Assembly (NCBI RefSeq): GCF_017848645.1
Contig: NZ_JAFEIF010000002.1
Span: forward strand, 35,056 to 99,055
Direction: 5' to 3'
Length of the DNA: 64,000 bases
Source: Limnohabitans sp.
GTDB taxonomy: Bacteria > Pseudomonadota > Gammaproteobacteria > Burkholderiales > Burkholderiaceae_C
Position numbers and translations under genes: made by a program. The notes below the pieces were generated by a model. That model saw nothing but the letters and a program-made list of their open reading frames with translations. It had not been told where the DNA came from and ran no database searches. Every line of letters begins with the position of its first letter. Position 1 is the stretch's first letter. Positions 34,644 to 44,400 of the stretch are shown in pieces.

Positions 34644-35063
34644 ATGGATGACATCGACCAAGGCCTGATTGGCCTGCTGCGGCAAAACGCCCGCCTGAAC
34701 ATCGCCGACTTGGCCCACAAGCTGGGCGTCTCGCGTGGCACCGTGAACAACCGCCTGCGCAAGCTCGAAGACAGCCAAGTCATCGTGGGCTTCACCGTCA
34801 AGCTGCGGCCCGAAGCCGAGCCCGAGCGCATCAAGGCCTGGATGGGCGTGCTGGTGGAGGGCAACACCACCCGGCAGGTGATTGCGAGTTTGTTGGGCGA
34901 GCCGGGTGTGGTGACGCTGCACGACACCAATGGCCGCTGGGATCTGCTGGCCGAAATCGAGGCCTCGTCGATGAAAGAGCTGTCTGAGGTGCTGGAGCGC
35001 ATCCGCCTGATCAGCGGCATCCGCAGCACCGAAACCAACATCCATTTGACGTCCTACCGCTGA
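34644..35063 (+). CDS. Lrp/AsnC-family transcriptional regulator
   Basis: A 139-residue regulator, shorter than typical Lrp (about 150-165). The HTH is in NIADLAHKLGVSRGTVNNRL (about 19-38). The C-terminal ligand-binding RAM domain contains VVTLHDTNGRWDLLAEIEA. It is divergent from ocd-ctlX and so is the likely local regulator responding to an amino acid such as ornithine or citrulline. The LRR-kinase gene starts only 12 bp after its stop. Confidence 0.9.
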   Translation: MDDIDQGLIGLLRQNARLNIADLAHKLGVSRGTVNNRLRKLEDSQVIVGFTVKLRPEAEPERIKAWMGVLVEGNTTRQVIASLLGEPGVVTLHDTNGRWDLLAEIEASSMKELSEVLERIRLISGIRSTETNIHLTSYR

Positions 35064-35075
35064 GCGCAAGGCCCC

Positions 35076-36419
35076 ATGCACACCCTTGAACAACTGCGCA
35101 GCGGCGCACTGGCGGGCACGCGTCGCCTGGACCTGGCCTGCGGCCTGACCGAACTGCCGCACGAAATTTTTGACCTGGCCGACACGCTGGAAGTGCTCAA
35201 TCTGAGTGGCAACCGCCTGCGCGATTTGCCACACCAACTGGGCCGTCTGCACAAGTTGCAGGTGCTGTTTGCCTCGGACAACGACTTCTCCGCGGTGCCC
35301 GAAGTGCTGGGTGAATGTCCTGCTTTGCAAATGGTCGGCTTCAAGGCCAATCGCATTGCGGATGTTCCCGCTGCCGCGCTGCCGCCCGCCTTGCGCTGGC
35401 TGACCTTGACGGACAACGCCATCGGCCATTTGCCCTCCGAACTGGGCCAACGCCCCGCTTTGCAAAAGCTGATGCTGGCAGGCAACCGGCTGCAGGCCTT
35501 GCCCGAGAGCCTGCAAAACGCTCAGCGCTTGGAACTGCTGCGCGTGTCGGCCAACCGCATGGAGCGCGTGCCCGGCTGGCTGACCGAACTGCCGCGCCTG
35601 GCTTGGTTGGCACTGGCGGGCAATGCCATGGGCTGGGTTTGTCCCGCAGGGCCCGAGCTGCCGGGCATGGCTTGGTCCGATTTGTCGCACGGTCCGCTGC
35701 TGGGCGAAGGGGCTTCGGGTCATATCTACCAAGTCCAAGCCTCGGCTTGGCCGCAGCCCTTGGCGCTCAAGCTGTTCAAAGGCGAGGTGACCAGCGACGG
35801 CCTGCCCGAAGACGAACTGGCGGCGTGTTTGGCAGCGGGGCAACACCCGGCACTCACCACGCCCGTGGCGCGGCTCACAGGCCACCCCGGACAGGCGCAG
35901 GGTTTGCTCATGCCGCTGATCCCGGCTGCACATGTCAATCTGGCGGGGCCGCCCAGCCTGCAAAGCTGCACCCGTGACGTGTACCCACCGGGCTTTCAGC
36001 TCTCAGCCGCTTTGGCCTTGCGCATCGCCAGTGATGTGGCCGGTGCCGTGGCACACCTGCACCAGCGCGGCGTGATGCACGGCGACTTGTACGCGCACAA
36101 TATCCTGATCGACCCGGTGCACGGTCAGGCCCAGCTGGGCGATTTTGGAGCGGCCACGCGGCTGCCGACCGATCAGCCCGAACTGTGCCAAAGCCTGTTG
36201 GCGCTGGAGGTGCGTGCCTTGGGGTGTTTGCTGCAAGAGTTGGGTACTGCCGTGCAGGCACCCGCGGCCCACCCGGCAGTCCAGGCCCTACAGGCATTGG
36301 CCCGTGACTGCCTGTCAGCGCAGCCGAGTCTGAGGCCGTGCGCCATCGAAGTGGCTCAGGCCCTCCAAAGCCTCAGGTCCGGGAGAGACGCAACGGGCTG
36401 GGTTGGGCCAGGGCTTTGA
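35076..36419 (+). CDS. Leucine-rich-repeat protein fused to a protein kinase domain
   Basis: A 447-residue protein. The first ~185 residues hold about seven leucine-rich repeats (such as LEVLNLSGNRLRDLPHQLG and LQKLMLAGNRLQALPESL). A eukaryotic-like kinase domain follows from about 207: glycine loop LGEGASGHIYQV, Lys in LALKLFK, catalytic loop MHGDLYAHNILID and metal-binding GDFGAA. The catalytic loop has HGD where most kinases have HRD, as in atypical kinases. No transmembrane helix or signal peptide is visible, so it should be cytoplasmic. It is the second gene after the Lrp-type regulator. Targets are unknown. Confidence 0.85.
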   Translation: MHTLEQLRSGALAGTRRLDLACGLTELPHEIFDLADTLEVLNLSGNRLRDLPHQLGRLHKLQVLFASDNDFSAVPEVLGECPALQMVGFKANRIADVPAAALPPALRWLTLTDNAIGHLPSELGQRPALQKLMLAGNRLQALPESLQNAQRLELLRVSANRMERVPGWLTELPRLAWLALAGNAMGWVCPAGPELPGMAWSDLSHGPLLGEGASGHIYQVQASAWPQPLALKLFKGEVTSDGLPEDELAACLAAGQHPALTTPVARLTGHPGQAQGLLMPLIPAAHVNLAGPPSLQSCTRDVYPPGFQLSAALALRIASDVAGAVAHLHQRGVMHGDLYAHNILIDPVHGQAQLGDFGAATRLPTDQPELCQSLLALEVRALGCLLQELGTAVQAPAAHPAVQALQALARDCLSAQPSLRPCAIEVAQALQSLRSGRDATGWVGPGL

Positions 36420-36634
36420 TCCGCTTCGTCTTGCTCGTCAAAGCCTGATCCAGGATGGAGATCAGGACGACCAAGACGTCGGCAAAGGACTGACGGCCGC
36501 TTTGGACGTTGTGGTGTTTTTCCCGGCAAGCTGATGCTATGCTTGTAGTCATTTCTAAAGTATTTAAAAAATACAAATTTGTGTTCTTTAATATCTTTTA
36601 AAGAACTTGAGTCACCACAATGGAGATTGTTTTC
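36420..36634. promoter_or_regulatory. Leader and promoter region of the amino acid ABC operon
   Basis: No gene is seen. The last 80 bases are strongly AT-rich, unlike the flanking genes, and so should contain the promoter of the transporter operon. No -35/-10 pair is convincing. Confidence 0.4.
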
Positions 36635-37417
36635 ATGTTCAAAAAATCCTTGCTTTGGGGTGCCATGCTCATGGCCGTTAGCGGGTCTGTGTCAGCCAAA
36701 GAGTGGAAGGAAATCCGCGTCGCTATTGACCCGACCTACAAGCCCTTTACCTTCAAGACGCCCGATGGCAAGCCCACGGGCTTTGACGTGAAGATTGCAC
36801 AGGCCTTGTGTGACAAGGTCAAAGCCAAGTGCGTGTTTGTCGAGCAACAATGGGACGCGATGATTCCGGGCCTGATGGCCAAGAAATACGACACCATCAT
36901 TTCCTCGATGTCGGTGACACAGGAGCGCTTGCGTCAGGTAGCGTTCACGGGCAAGTACTACAACACACCCTCCAAAATTGTGGTGCGCAAGGACATCAAG
37001 ACCGATGGCACCCCTGCCAGCCTGAAAGGCAAGAAGATTGGCGTGCTCAAGGGTTCGACCCAGGAAAAGTACGCCAAGGGCGAACTCGCCCCAGCGGGCG
37101 TGAGTGTGGTCGCTTATGACGCGCAGGATCAGGTTTACCTCGACATCAAAGCTGGTCGCCTCGACGGCACCGTGGCCGATGTGGTCGAAGTCCAAGGCGG
37201 ATTTTTGAGCACACCCGATGGCAAAAACCATGTGTTTGTGGGCCCCTCGCTCAGGATGAGCAAGTATTTTGGCGAAGGCGTGGGCGTGGCCATGCGCAAG
37301 GGGGACAAAGAGCTCAAAAGCGCTTTGGACAAAGCCATCACGGACATCCGGGCCGATGGCACCTGGAAAAAGATCGCCGATGAATTTGTGCCAGGCGTTG
37401 ACCTTTGGGGCGAATGA
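36635..37417 (+). CDS. Polar/basic amino acid ABC transporter substrate-binding protein (HisJ/ArgT-like)
   Basis: A 260-residue periplasmic binding protein with signal peptide MFKKSLLWGAMLMAVSGSVS and cleavage near SAKE. The SBP_bac_3 opening is IRVAIDPTYKPFTFKTPDGK, with FDVKIAQALC and a C-terminal ADGTWKKIADEF. A GGAG site lies 9-12 bases before the ATG at 36635; a Met five codons earlier has none. It is the receptor for the three genes downstream, and the similarity is to lysine/arginine/ornithine/histidine receptors. Confidence 0.9.
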   Translation: MFKKSLLWGAMLMAVSGSVSAKEWKEIRVAIDPTYKPFTFKTPDGKPTGFDVKIAQALCDKVKAKCVFVEQQWDAMIPGLMAKKYDTIISSMSVTQERLRQVAFTGKYYNTPSKIVVRKDIKTDGTPASLKGKKIGVLKGSTQEKYAKGELAPAGVSVVAYDAQDQVYLDIKAGRLDGTVADVVEVQGGFLSTPDGKNHVFVGPSLRMSKYFGEGVGVAMRKGDKELKSALDKAITDIRADGTWKKIADEFVPGVDLWGE

Positions 37418-37444
37418 CCCCGCATCGGCAGCACAGTCGCTGGC

Positions 37445-38143
37445 ATGACCCCTTACCTCCTGAGCATCCTTGAAGGCTCGCTGCTCGTCCTTCAGGTCGG
37501 GCTGGCGTCCTTGTTGGTGGCAATGGTGCTCGGCATGGCCGGGGCCGTGGCCAAAATTTCAGGCCGACCAATGGCAGTCTGGGTCGCCAATGTCTATGCC
37601 ACCGTGATCCGGGGCATCCCCGATCTGGTGCTGATGCTGCTGCTGTTTTACGGGGGGCAGATCGGGCTGAACGCGCTGCTGGAAGTGGTCGATTGGGACC
37701 CCATCGAGATCGACCCCTTCACCGCAGGCGTGCTGACCATCGGCTTCATTTATGGCGCCTACATGACAGAGACCTTTCGTGGGGCCATTTTGGCCATCCC
37801 CAAAGGCCAGATGGAAGCGGGCATGGCCTTTGGCATGCGGCCTTGGCTGGTGTTCTGGCGCATCACCTTGCCGCAAATGGTCCGACTGGCCTTGCCCGGT
37901 TTCACCAACAACTGGTTGGTGCTGATGAAGTCCACCGCCTTGGTGTCTTTGCTGGGTTTGCATGACATGACCTATCTGGCCAAACAAGCTGGGGCCGCAG
38001 CGCGTGGAGAAATCGCCAACGCGCCACTGCTGTTTCTGGCCTTTGCCGCCTTGCTGTATCTGGCCATGACCTCGGTCTCGATGCTCGTGCTGGGTTGGCT
38101 GGAGAAAAAATACAGCATGGGCGTTCGGCAGGAGCAAGGCTAG
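37445..38143 (+). CDS. Amino acid ABC transporter permease, HisQ/ArtQ-like
   Basis: A 232-residue inner-membrane permease with the HisMQ opening (ILEGSLLVLQVGLASLLVAM), the segment TVIRGIPDLVLMLLLFYG, and the EAA loop EAGMAFGMRPWLVFWRITLP. Its stop codon directly abuts the start of the second permease, so the two are co-translated. Confidence 0.92.
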   Translation: MTPYLLSILEGSLLVLQVGLASLLVAMVLGMAGAVAKISGRPMAVWVANVYATVIRGIPDLVLMLLLFYGGQIGLNALLEVVDWDPIEIDPFTAGVLTIGFIYGAYMTETFRGAILAIPKGQMEAGMAFGMRPWLVFWRITLPQMVRLALPGFTNNWLVLMKSTALVSLLGLHDMTYLAKQAGAAARGEIANAPLLFLAFAALLYLAMTSVSMLVLGWLEKKYSMGVRQEQG

Positions 38144-38860
38144 ATGGAATTTGATGTCATCTTGCGCCCGGAAAACTTGCGTTTGTTCTGGGAGGGCAGC
38201 CTCAACACGCTGTCGCTGCTGCTGGTGTCATTGCTCGTGGGCGGCTTGCTGTCCTTGCCCATGGCGCTGGCCCGGGTGTCCAAGCGAGTCTGGTTGCGCG
38301 GGCCCGCCTGGCTATTCACCTATGTGGTGCGCGGCACACCCTTGCTGATTCAGGTGTACCTGATTTATTACGGCCTGGGGCAGATGGAATACATCCAGGC
38401 ACGCTGGGACGATTCGTTTTTCTGGCGCGGCTTCAAAGAGCCTTTTTTCTGCGCCGCGCTGGCGTTTTCCCTGAACACCTGCGCCTACACCACCGAGCTG
38501 CTGGCCGGGGCCATGCGCCATGTGCCACCGGGTGAAATCGAGGCCGCACGCGCGTGCGGCCTGAGCGAATGGGCTTGTTTGCGCCGCATTGTCTTGCCAT
38601 CGGCCCTGCGCCGCAGTTTGCCCGGCTACGCCAATGAAGTGATCATGATGCTGCACAGCACATCGCTGGCCAGCGCTGTACCGGCTTTGCTCGACATCAC
38701 GGGCGCGGCACGCTCGATCTATGCCGATTTTTACCTGCCGTTTGAGGCCTTCATCAGCGCAGGCCTGATCTATTTGTCACTCACTCTGGTCTTGGTTCAG
38801 TTGTTCCGTCTTGCCGAAAAGCGCTGGCTGGCCCATCTGCGGCCACGACCATCCGATTAG
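38144..38860 (+). CDS. Amino acid ABC transporter permease, HisM-like
   Basis: A 238-residue partner permease: [19 protein letters not shown], then [18 protein letters not shown], then the EAA loop [20 protein letters not shown]. It begins at the base after the HisQ-like stop. HisQ- and HisM-like proteins form the heterodimeric channel. Confidence 0.92.
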   Translation: MEFDVILRPENLRLFWEGSLNTLSLLLVSLLVGGLLSLPMALARVSKRVWLRGPAWLFTYVVRGTPLLIQVYLIYYGLGQMEYIQARWDDSFFWRGFKEPFFCAALAFSLNTCAYTTELLAGAMRHVPPGEIEAARACGLSEWACLRRIVLPSALRRSLPGYANEVIMMLHSTSLASAVPALLDITGAARSIYADFYLPFEAFISAGLIYLSLTLVLVQLFRLAEKRWLAHLRPRPSD

Positions 38861-38876
38861 TTCTGGAGCACACCCC

Positions 38877-39647
38877 ATGAGCACCAAGCTCCAAGTCCAT
38901 GACATCCACAAACGCTTTGGCACGCACGAGGTGCTCAAAGGCGTCTCGCTCACGGCCCAAGCTGGCGATGTCATCAGCATCATTGGCTCCAGTGGTTCGG
39001 GCAAAAGCACTTTTTTGCGCTGCATCAACCTGCTCGAGCGCCCCAACAGTGGCAGCATCAGTGTGGCTGGCGAAGCGCTGTCACTCAGCCAAGGTGCCGA
39101 TGGCCTGCTGCAAGCCACACAGCCACGCCAGCTGGAACGTTTGCGCACCCGCTTGGGCATGGTGTTTCAGCATTTCAATTTGTGGAGCCACATGACGGTG
39201 CTGGAAAACGTCATGGAGGCACCCATACAAGTGCTGGGTTTGAGCCGCGCCCAGGCCCGTGAGCGAGCCCAGAACTACCTGGATAAAGTGGGCCTGAAGC
39301 CGCAAGCCATGCAGCTTTATCCAGCCCACATTTCGGGCGGCATGCAGCAGCGTGTGGCCATTGCCCGTGCCTTGGCCATGGAGCCGGAGGTGATGTTGTT
39401 TGACGAACCCACTTCGGCCCTCGACCCTGAATTGGTGGGTGAAGTGCTGCGCGTGATGCAAGCCCTCGCCCAAGAAGGCCGGACCATGGTGGTGGTGACC
39501 CACGAAATGGGCTTTGCCCGCGAGGTCTCCAGCGAGGTGATGTTTTTGCACCAAGGCCGTGTCGAGGAGCAAGGTGCACCCCGCGACATCCTGCTGCAGC
39601 CCAGCAGCGAACGCCTGCAGCAATTTCTGTCGGGCCATCTGAAGTGA
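38877..39647 (+). CDS. Amino acid ABC transporter ATP-binding protein, HisP-like
   Basis: A 256-residue ATPase with Walker [11 protein letters not shown]-loop [17 protein letters not shown], signature [15 protein letters not shown] and Walker [13 protein letters not shown]. The start at 38877 has GGAG upstream and gives the normal family length. The ~60-residue spacing between Walker A and the Q-loop, longer than in most importers, is typical of HisP. Given the adjacent citrulline/ornithine and proline enzymes, ornithine, citrulline or arginine is a reasonable cargo guess. Confidence 0.93.
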   Translation: MSTKLQVHDIHKRFGTHEVLKGVSLTAQAGDVISIIGSSGSGKSTFLRCINLLERPNSGSISVAGEALSLSQGADGLLQATQPRQLERLRTRLGMVFQHFNLWSHMTVLENVMEAPIQVLGLSRAQARERAQNYLDKVGLKPQAMQLYPAHISGGMQQRVAIARALAMEPEVMLFDEPTSALDPELVGEVLRVMQALAQEGRTMVVVTHEMGFAREVSSEVMFLHQGRVEEQGAPRDILLQPSSERLQQFLSGHLK

Positions 39648-39686
39648 ATCGACAGCGGCGTCCTTCAACGCCGGGTGGACAAACCT

Positions 39687-40580
39687 TCAAGCCTTGACGA
39701 TCGTGACCTGGTTGAGCTGGGCCTGCGCCTTGACCAGCGAGGGCACCATCTCACTGCCGTAGCCCAAAGCCACGGCCGTGTTCAGGGCTTGGTGCACGCT
39801 GGTGCCGATGATGGAGGGCACCTTCACGCTCTCGGTCAGGTGTGAGTAATAACGCAAATCCTTGGCCGCGTTGTTCAGCTCGAACTTCATCGCGCCGTAG
39901 TCGCCCTGCAGGGTTTTGCTCATCAGCTGGAACAGGCCCGAATTGACGCCCCCGGCCGAGATGACCTGCACCAGTTGGTCAAGGTCCACGCCCGCCTTGG
40001 CCCCCACCGCAAAGGCCTCTGCTGTGGCGGTGCAAATGGCCTGCGCCACAAAATTGTTGAGCAATTTGATGACGTGGCCTGCGCCCATCTCGCCCACATG
40101 GAACACGTTTTCGCTGTAGGCCCGAATCACTGGCTCGATGCGGGCGAACACCCCAGGCGTTGCGCCCACCATGGAGTTGAGCTTGCCCGCCTCGGCCTCA
40201 ATGGGCGTGCGTGTGAGCGGCGCGTCCACATAAATCACGCCCTGCTCGGCGCACAACGCGGCCAAGCGGCGGGTGGATTCGGGCTCGCTGGTGGAGGTGT
40301 CGATGACGATCAGGCCCGCGCGTGCCTGGGACAAAATGCCGCCCGGCCCGGCCACCACCGCCTCGACCTGGGGCGAGCCGGTCACACAAATGAGCACCGC
40401 GTCGCATGCCGCCAAGTCGGCATAACTGTCCACCTGGCGGGCACCTGCGGCCAACAGGTCCTGCACGGGCGCGGTGCGCTGGTGCACCGAAATCGACAAG
40501 TCAAACCCCTTGGCCCGGATGTTCTTGGCCATGCCATGGCCCATCAAACCCGAAGCGCCGACAAATCCGATGTGTTGCAT
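39687..40580 (-). CDS. NAD(P)-dependent beta-hydroxyacid dehydrogenase family protein
   Basis: A 297-residue member of the 3-hydroxyisobutyrate dehydrogenase superfamily, related to tartronate semialdehyde reductase. The Rossmann motif is GFVGASGLMGHGMAKN and the substrate loop is VDAPLTRTPIEAEAG. The catalytic Lys is in GAGHVIKLLNNFV. The loop usually reads DAPVSGG; here it is DAPLTRT, so substrate preference may differ. The start at 40580 puts the Rossmann strand right at the N-terminus; extending upstream adds a sequence unlike protein. It converges on the hisP-like gene and lies 149 bp after an Lrp-type gene on the same strand. Confidence 0.87.
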   Translation of the reverse strand: MQHIGFVGASGLMGHGMAKNIRAKGFDLSISVHQRTAPVQDLLAAGARQVDSYADLAACDAVLICVTGSPQVEAVVAGPGGILSQARAGLIVIDTSTSEPESTRRLAALCAEQGVIYVDAPLTRTPIEAEAGKLNSMVGATPGVFARIEPVIRAYSENVFHVGEMGAGHVIKLLNNFVAQAICTATAEAFAVGAKAGVDLDQLVQVISAGGVNSGLFQLMSKTLQGDYGAMKFELNNAAKDLRYYSHLTESVKVPSIIGTSVHQALNTAVALGYGSEMVPSLVKAQAQLNQVTIVKA

Positions 40581-40729
40581 GTGAGTCTCTGGTATGGGGT
40601 GAAAGGAGGTGTCCATTCTGGAATGGGCTGCAGTCAGGCGCTGTCGCCTGTGTGAACCCCAAGCACCGAATTGCGGGGAGGGCGAGACTGTTGAGGTTGC
40701 CTTGGTGTGCACAGCCTTTGGGGCCATCT

Positions 40730-41203
40730 CTATAAAGCCAGCGCTGTCGTGTTCTTGACCTCTTCCATCACCGCGTAGGTGCGCGTCTCGCGCACGCCGG
40801 GCAGTTGCCACAGCACGGTGCCCGCAAATTCGCGGTAGGCGTTCATGTCGGCAGCGCGGGTCTTGAGCAGGTAGTCAAAACCCCCGGCCACCATGTGGCA
40901 CTCCAGGATCTCTGGGCGCACCTGCACCGCCGCCTTGAACTGTTCAAACACATTGGGGCTGGTGCGGTCGAGCAGGATTTCCACAAACACCATCATCCCC
41001 GCGCCCAGTTTGAGCGGGTTCAGCCGCGCCTCGTAGCCCAGGATGAAGCCCTCGCGCGTGAGGCGCTGCACCCGCGCCAACACCGCCGTGGGCGACAGCG
41101 CCACGCCTTCGGCGAGCTTGAGGTTGCTGATGCGGCCATCGCGTTGCAGCAGGTCTAGGATGCGGCGGTCGGTGCGGTCAATGTCTGGGCTTGAGGGGTT
41201 CAT
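40730..41203 (-). CDS. putR: Lrp/AsnC-family regulator, probable PutR
   Basis: A 157-residue Lrp-type regulator. The HTH is in RISNLKLAEGVALSPTAVLA (about 24-43). The RAM ligand domain has ECHMVAGGFDYLLKTRAAD and ends in RTYAVMEEVKNTTALAL, a classic Lrp tail. It is divergent from putA across a 198-bp region. This matches PutR/Lrp-type proline-responsive activators of putA in proteobacteria whose PutA lacks the DNA-binding domain. The assignment as PutR rests on that context. Confidence 0.85.
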   Translation of the reverse strand: MNPSSPDIDRTDRRILDLLQRDGRISNLKLAEGVALSPTAVLARVQRLTREGFILGYEARLNPLKLGAGMMVFVEILLDRTSPNVFEQFKAAVQVRPEILECHMVAGGFDYLLKTRAADMNAYREFAGTVLWQLPGVRETRTYAVMEEVKNTTALAL

Positions 41204-41294
41204 CTGGATTTTTATTCGTTACATGTCGTGAATTTTGGTGAAACATTCATGCGCATATCCGGATGATAGCGATTCATGTCGCTTAAAGGTCATT

Positions 41295-41358
41295 GTCGGG
41301 GCTGAAGCCACCGACCTACAAGAACCTGTCTCTGTAGGTCGGCGGCTTCAGCCCCGAC
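41295..41358. repeat. Near-perfect 26-bp inverted repeat, REP-like, in the putA promoter region
   Basis: Arms 41295-41320 and 41333-41358 are complementary at 25 of 26 bases (ends GTCGGGGCTGAAGCC and GGCTTCAGCCCCGAC), with a 12-base loop. It ends 43 bp before the putA start. The GC-rich stem without a T-run is more like a dispersed REP-type element than a terminator, but other copies can only be checked in the full genome. Confidence 0.8.
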
Positions 41359-41401
41359 ATGACCGCAGAACCACACCAATGGCATTTGCAAGGCCACCAC
41401 C

Positions 41402-44400
41402 ATGAACGCACCCATGACCCCAAACACCCTGCCCACGGGCGCCCACTTCACCCCCGGCGGCCCCTTGCCCGAGCGCAGCGCCCTGCGCGAAGCCATCGCC
41501 CGCGCCACCCGCCTGCCTGAAGCGCAGGCCCTGGCCCCCTTGCTGGCCGCCGCCCGCGTGAGCGGCCCCCAAGCCGAACGCACCGACGCGCTGGCCCGCC
41601 AACTGGTGACGGGCATGCGCGAAGGCCCACAGCAGGGCGGTCGTGCCGGTCGCGTGCAAAGTCTGATGCAGGAATATGCGCTGTCGAGCGAAGAGGGCGT
41701 GGCCCTGATGTGCCTAGCCGAGGCGCTGCTGCGCATCCCCGATGCGGCCACACGCGACGCGCTGATCCGCGACAAGATCGGCCAGGGCGACTGGCACCAG
41801 CATGTGGGCCGCAGCCCCTCGCTGTTTGTGAATGCGGCGTCGTGGGGCCTGCTGCTCACAGGCAAACTGGTGGCCACGCACAGCGAGGGCGCGATGCTGG
41901 CCTCGCTCACCCGGCTGATCGGCAAGAGCGGCCAACCGCTGATCCGCCAGGGCGTGCAACTGGCCATGCAGATGCTGGGCGAACAGTTCGTCACAGGCGA
42001 GACGATTGACGAGGCACTGCACCGCGCCCGCACCCTGGAGGCGCAAGGCTTTTGCTACTCCTACGACATGCTGGGCGAAGCCGCGCTCACCGAAGCCGAT
42101 GCGCAGCGCTATTTCCGCTCTTATGAAAACGCCATCCACGCCATTGGCAAAGCATCGAACGGGCAGGGCGTCATTCAAGGCCCGGGCATCTCGATCAAGC
42201 TGTCGGCCCTGCACCCACGCTACAGCCGCGCCCAGCACCAGCGCGTGATGGATGAACTGTTGCCGCGTGTGTTGAAGCTCACCGAGTTGGCGAAACATTA
42301 CGATATTGGCCTGAACATCGACGCCGAAGAGGTGGACCGCCTGGACATCTCGCTCGACCTGCTCGAGGCCCTGTGCCTGGCCCCCAGCCTGCAAGGCTGG
42401 CACGGCATCGGCTTTGTGATCCAGGCCTACCAAAAGCGCTGCCCCTTGGTGATCGATTTTGTGGTGGACTTGGCACGCCGCACAGGCCACCGGCTGATGG
42501 TGCGCCTGGTCAAAGGCGCGTATTGGGACAGCGAAATCAAACGCGCCCAGCTCGACGGGCAAAGTGACTACCCGGTCTTCACCCGCAAACACCACACCGA
42601 CGTGTCTTACCTGGCCTGCGCCCAAAAACTGCTGGCCGCGCCGGATGCGGTGTACCCGCAATTCGCCACCCACAACGCGCACACGCTGGCGGCCATCGTG
42701 CACATGGCACAGGACATGCACGGCGACTACGCGCCGGGCCAATACGAGTTCCAGTGCCTGCACGGCATGGGCGAGCCGCTGTTCCGGCAGGTGGTGGGTC
42801 CACTGCAGCGGCCCTGCCGCATCTACGCGCCCGTGGGCACGCACGAAACCCTGCTGGCCTACCTGGTGCGCCGCCTGCTCGAAAACGGGGCCAACAGCTC
42901 GTTCGTCAACCGTATGGCCGACGCCAGTGTGTCGGTTGACGATCTGGTGCAGGACCCGGTGGTGCGCACCGAAGAAGATGCCCAGCGTGAAGACAGCAGC
43001 CCTGGGCAGCCTCATCCGCAAATCGCGCTGCCCGCGCAGCTGTATGGCGCGGCCCGCCGCAACTCCAGCGGCCCGGATCTGGCGCACGAACCCACACTGC
43101 GCCAGCTGGCCGCCGACATGCAAGCGCAGGTGCAAACGGTGGCGGTGACACCTCTGATGGCCACGCCTTTTGTGGGCGCTGAACGCATCAACCTGCGCAA
43201 CCCCGCCGACCACAGCGATGTGCTGGGCACAGTGCAATACGCCAGTGCGGCCGATGTGGAGGCTGCCCTGCAAACGGCCAGCGAAGCCGCACTCAGTTGG
43301 GCCGCCACGCCACCCGCACAACGCGCTGCGATGCTGGAGCAGGCCGCCGATCTGCTGCAAGCCGATGCGCCCCGCGTGATGGCCCTGCTGGTGCGCGAAG
43401 CGGGCAAGACCTGGGGCCACGCCGTGGCCGAACTGCGTGAGGCGGTGGACTTTTTGCGTTATTACGCCGCACAGGTGCGCCGCGACTTTGACAACAACAC
43501 CCACATGCCGCTGGGCCCGGTGGTCTGCATCAGCCCGTGGAATTTTCCGTTGGCGATTTTTGTGGGGCAGGTGGCCGCCGCGCTGGCTTCAGGCAACACG
43601 GTGCTGGGCAAACCGGCCGAGTCCACGCCCGCCATTGCCGCGCTGGCCGTGCAGACCTTGTGGCAAGCCGGCGTGCCCCAGGCTGCTGTGCAACTGCTGC
43701 AAGGCCAGGGCCGCGAGGTGGGCATGCAGCTGGTGCGCGATGCCCGCGTGCAAGGCGTACTGTTCACCGGCTCCACCGAGACCGCCCGCGTACTGCAAGC
43801 CGCGCTGGCCGAGCGTCTGAACGCGCATGGTCAGCCCGTGCCGCTGATCGCCGAGACCGGCGGGCAAAACTGCATGGTGGTGGATTCGTCGGCCTTGCTG
43901 GAGCAGGTGGTGACCGATGCCGTGGCCTCGGCCTTTGAGGCGGCCGGTCAGCGCTGCTCGGCCCTGCGCGTGCTGTGTGTGCAGGACGATGTGGCCGACC
44001 GCCTGATCGAAATGCTGCAAGGCGCGATGGCCGAAATCCGCATGGGTGCGCCCGCGCATCTGGCCGTGGACGTGGGGCCGGTGATCGACGAGCGGGCACG
44101 CACAGGCATCGAGGCGCATGTGAGCGCCATGGCGCAACGCGGCTGCCAAATCCACCGCGCCAAAGCGCCAGACACCTTGCCCGCAGGCACCTATGTGCAA
44201 GCCACGCTGATCCAGATCGACAGCATCGCCCAACTGAAGCGAGAAGTGTTCGGCCCGGTGCTGCACATCGTGCGCTATGCCCGCAGTGAATTGCCTCAGC
44301 TGCTGCAAAGCATCCACGCCACCGGCTACGCCCTCACGCTGGGCGTGCATTCGCGCATCGAAGAGACCATCGCGCAGGTCATTGACCACAGCCACGCGGG

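Noticed and set aside
36420..36634. AT-rich stretch considered as a sign of horizontal transfer or an attachment site
   Set aside because: No integrase, tRNA gene or direct repeats were seen nearby, and the AT-rich part is limited to the region just before a transporter operon, as expected for a promoter.
41714..43504. Long minus-strand open frame inside putA
   Set aside because: It is an antisense shadow with low-complexity composition and no start site signal. PutA on the plus strand is certain.
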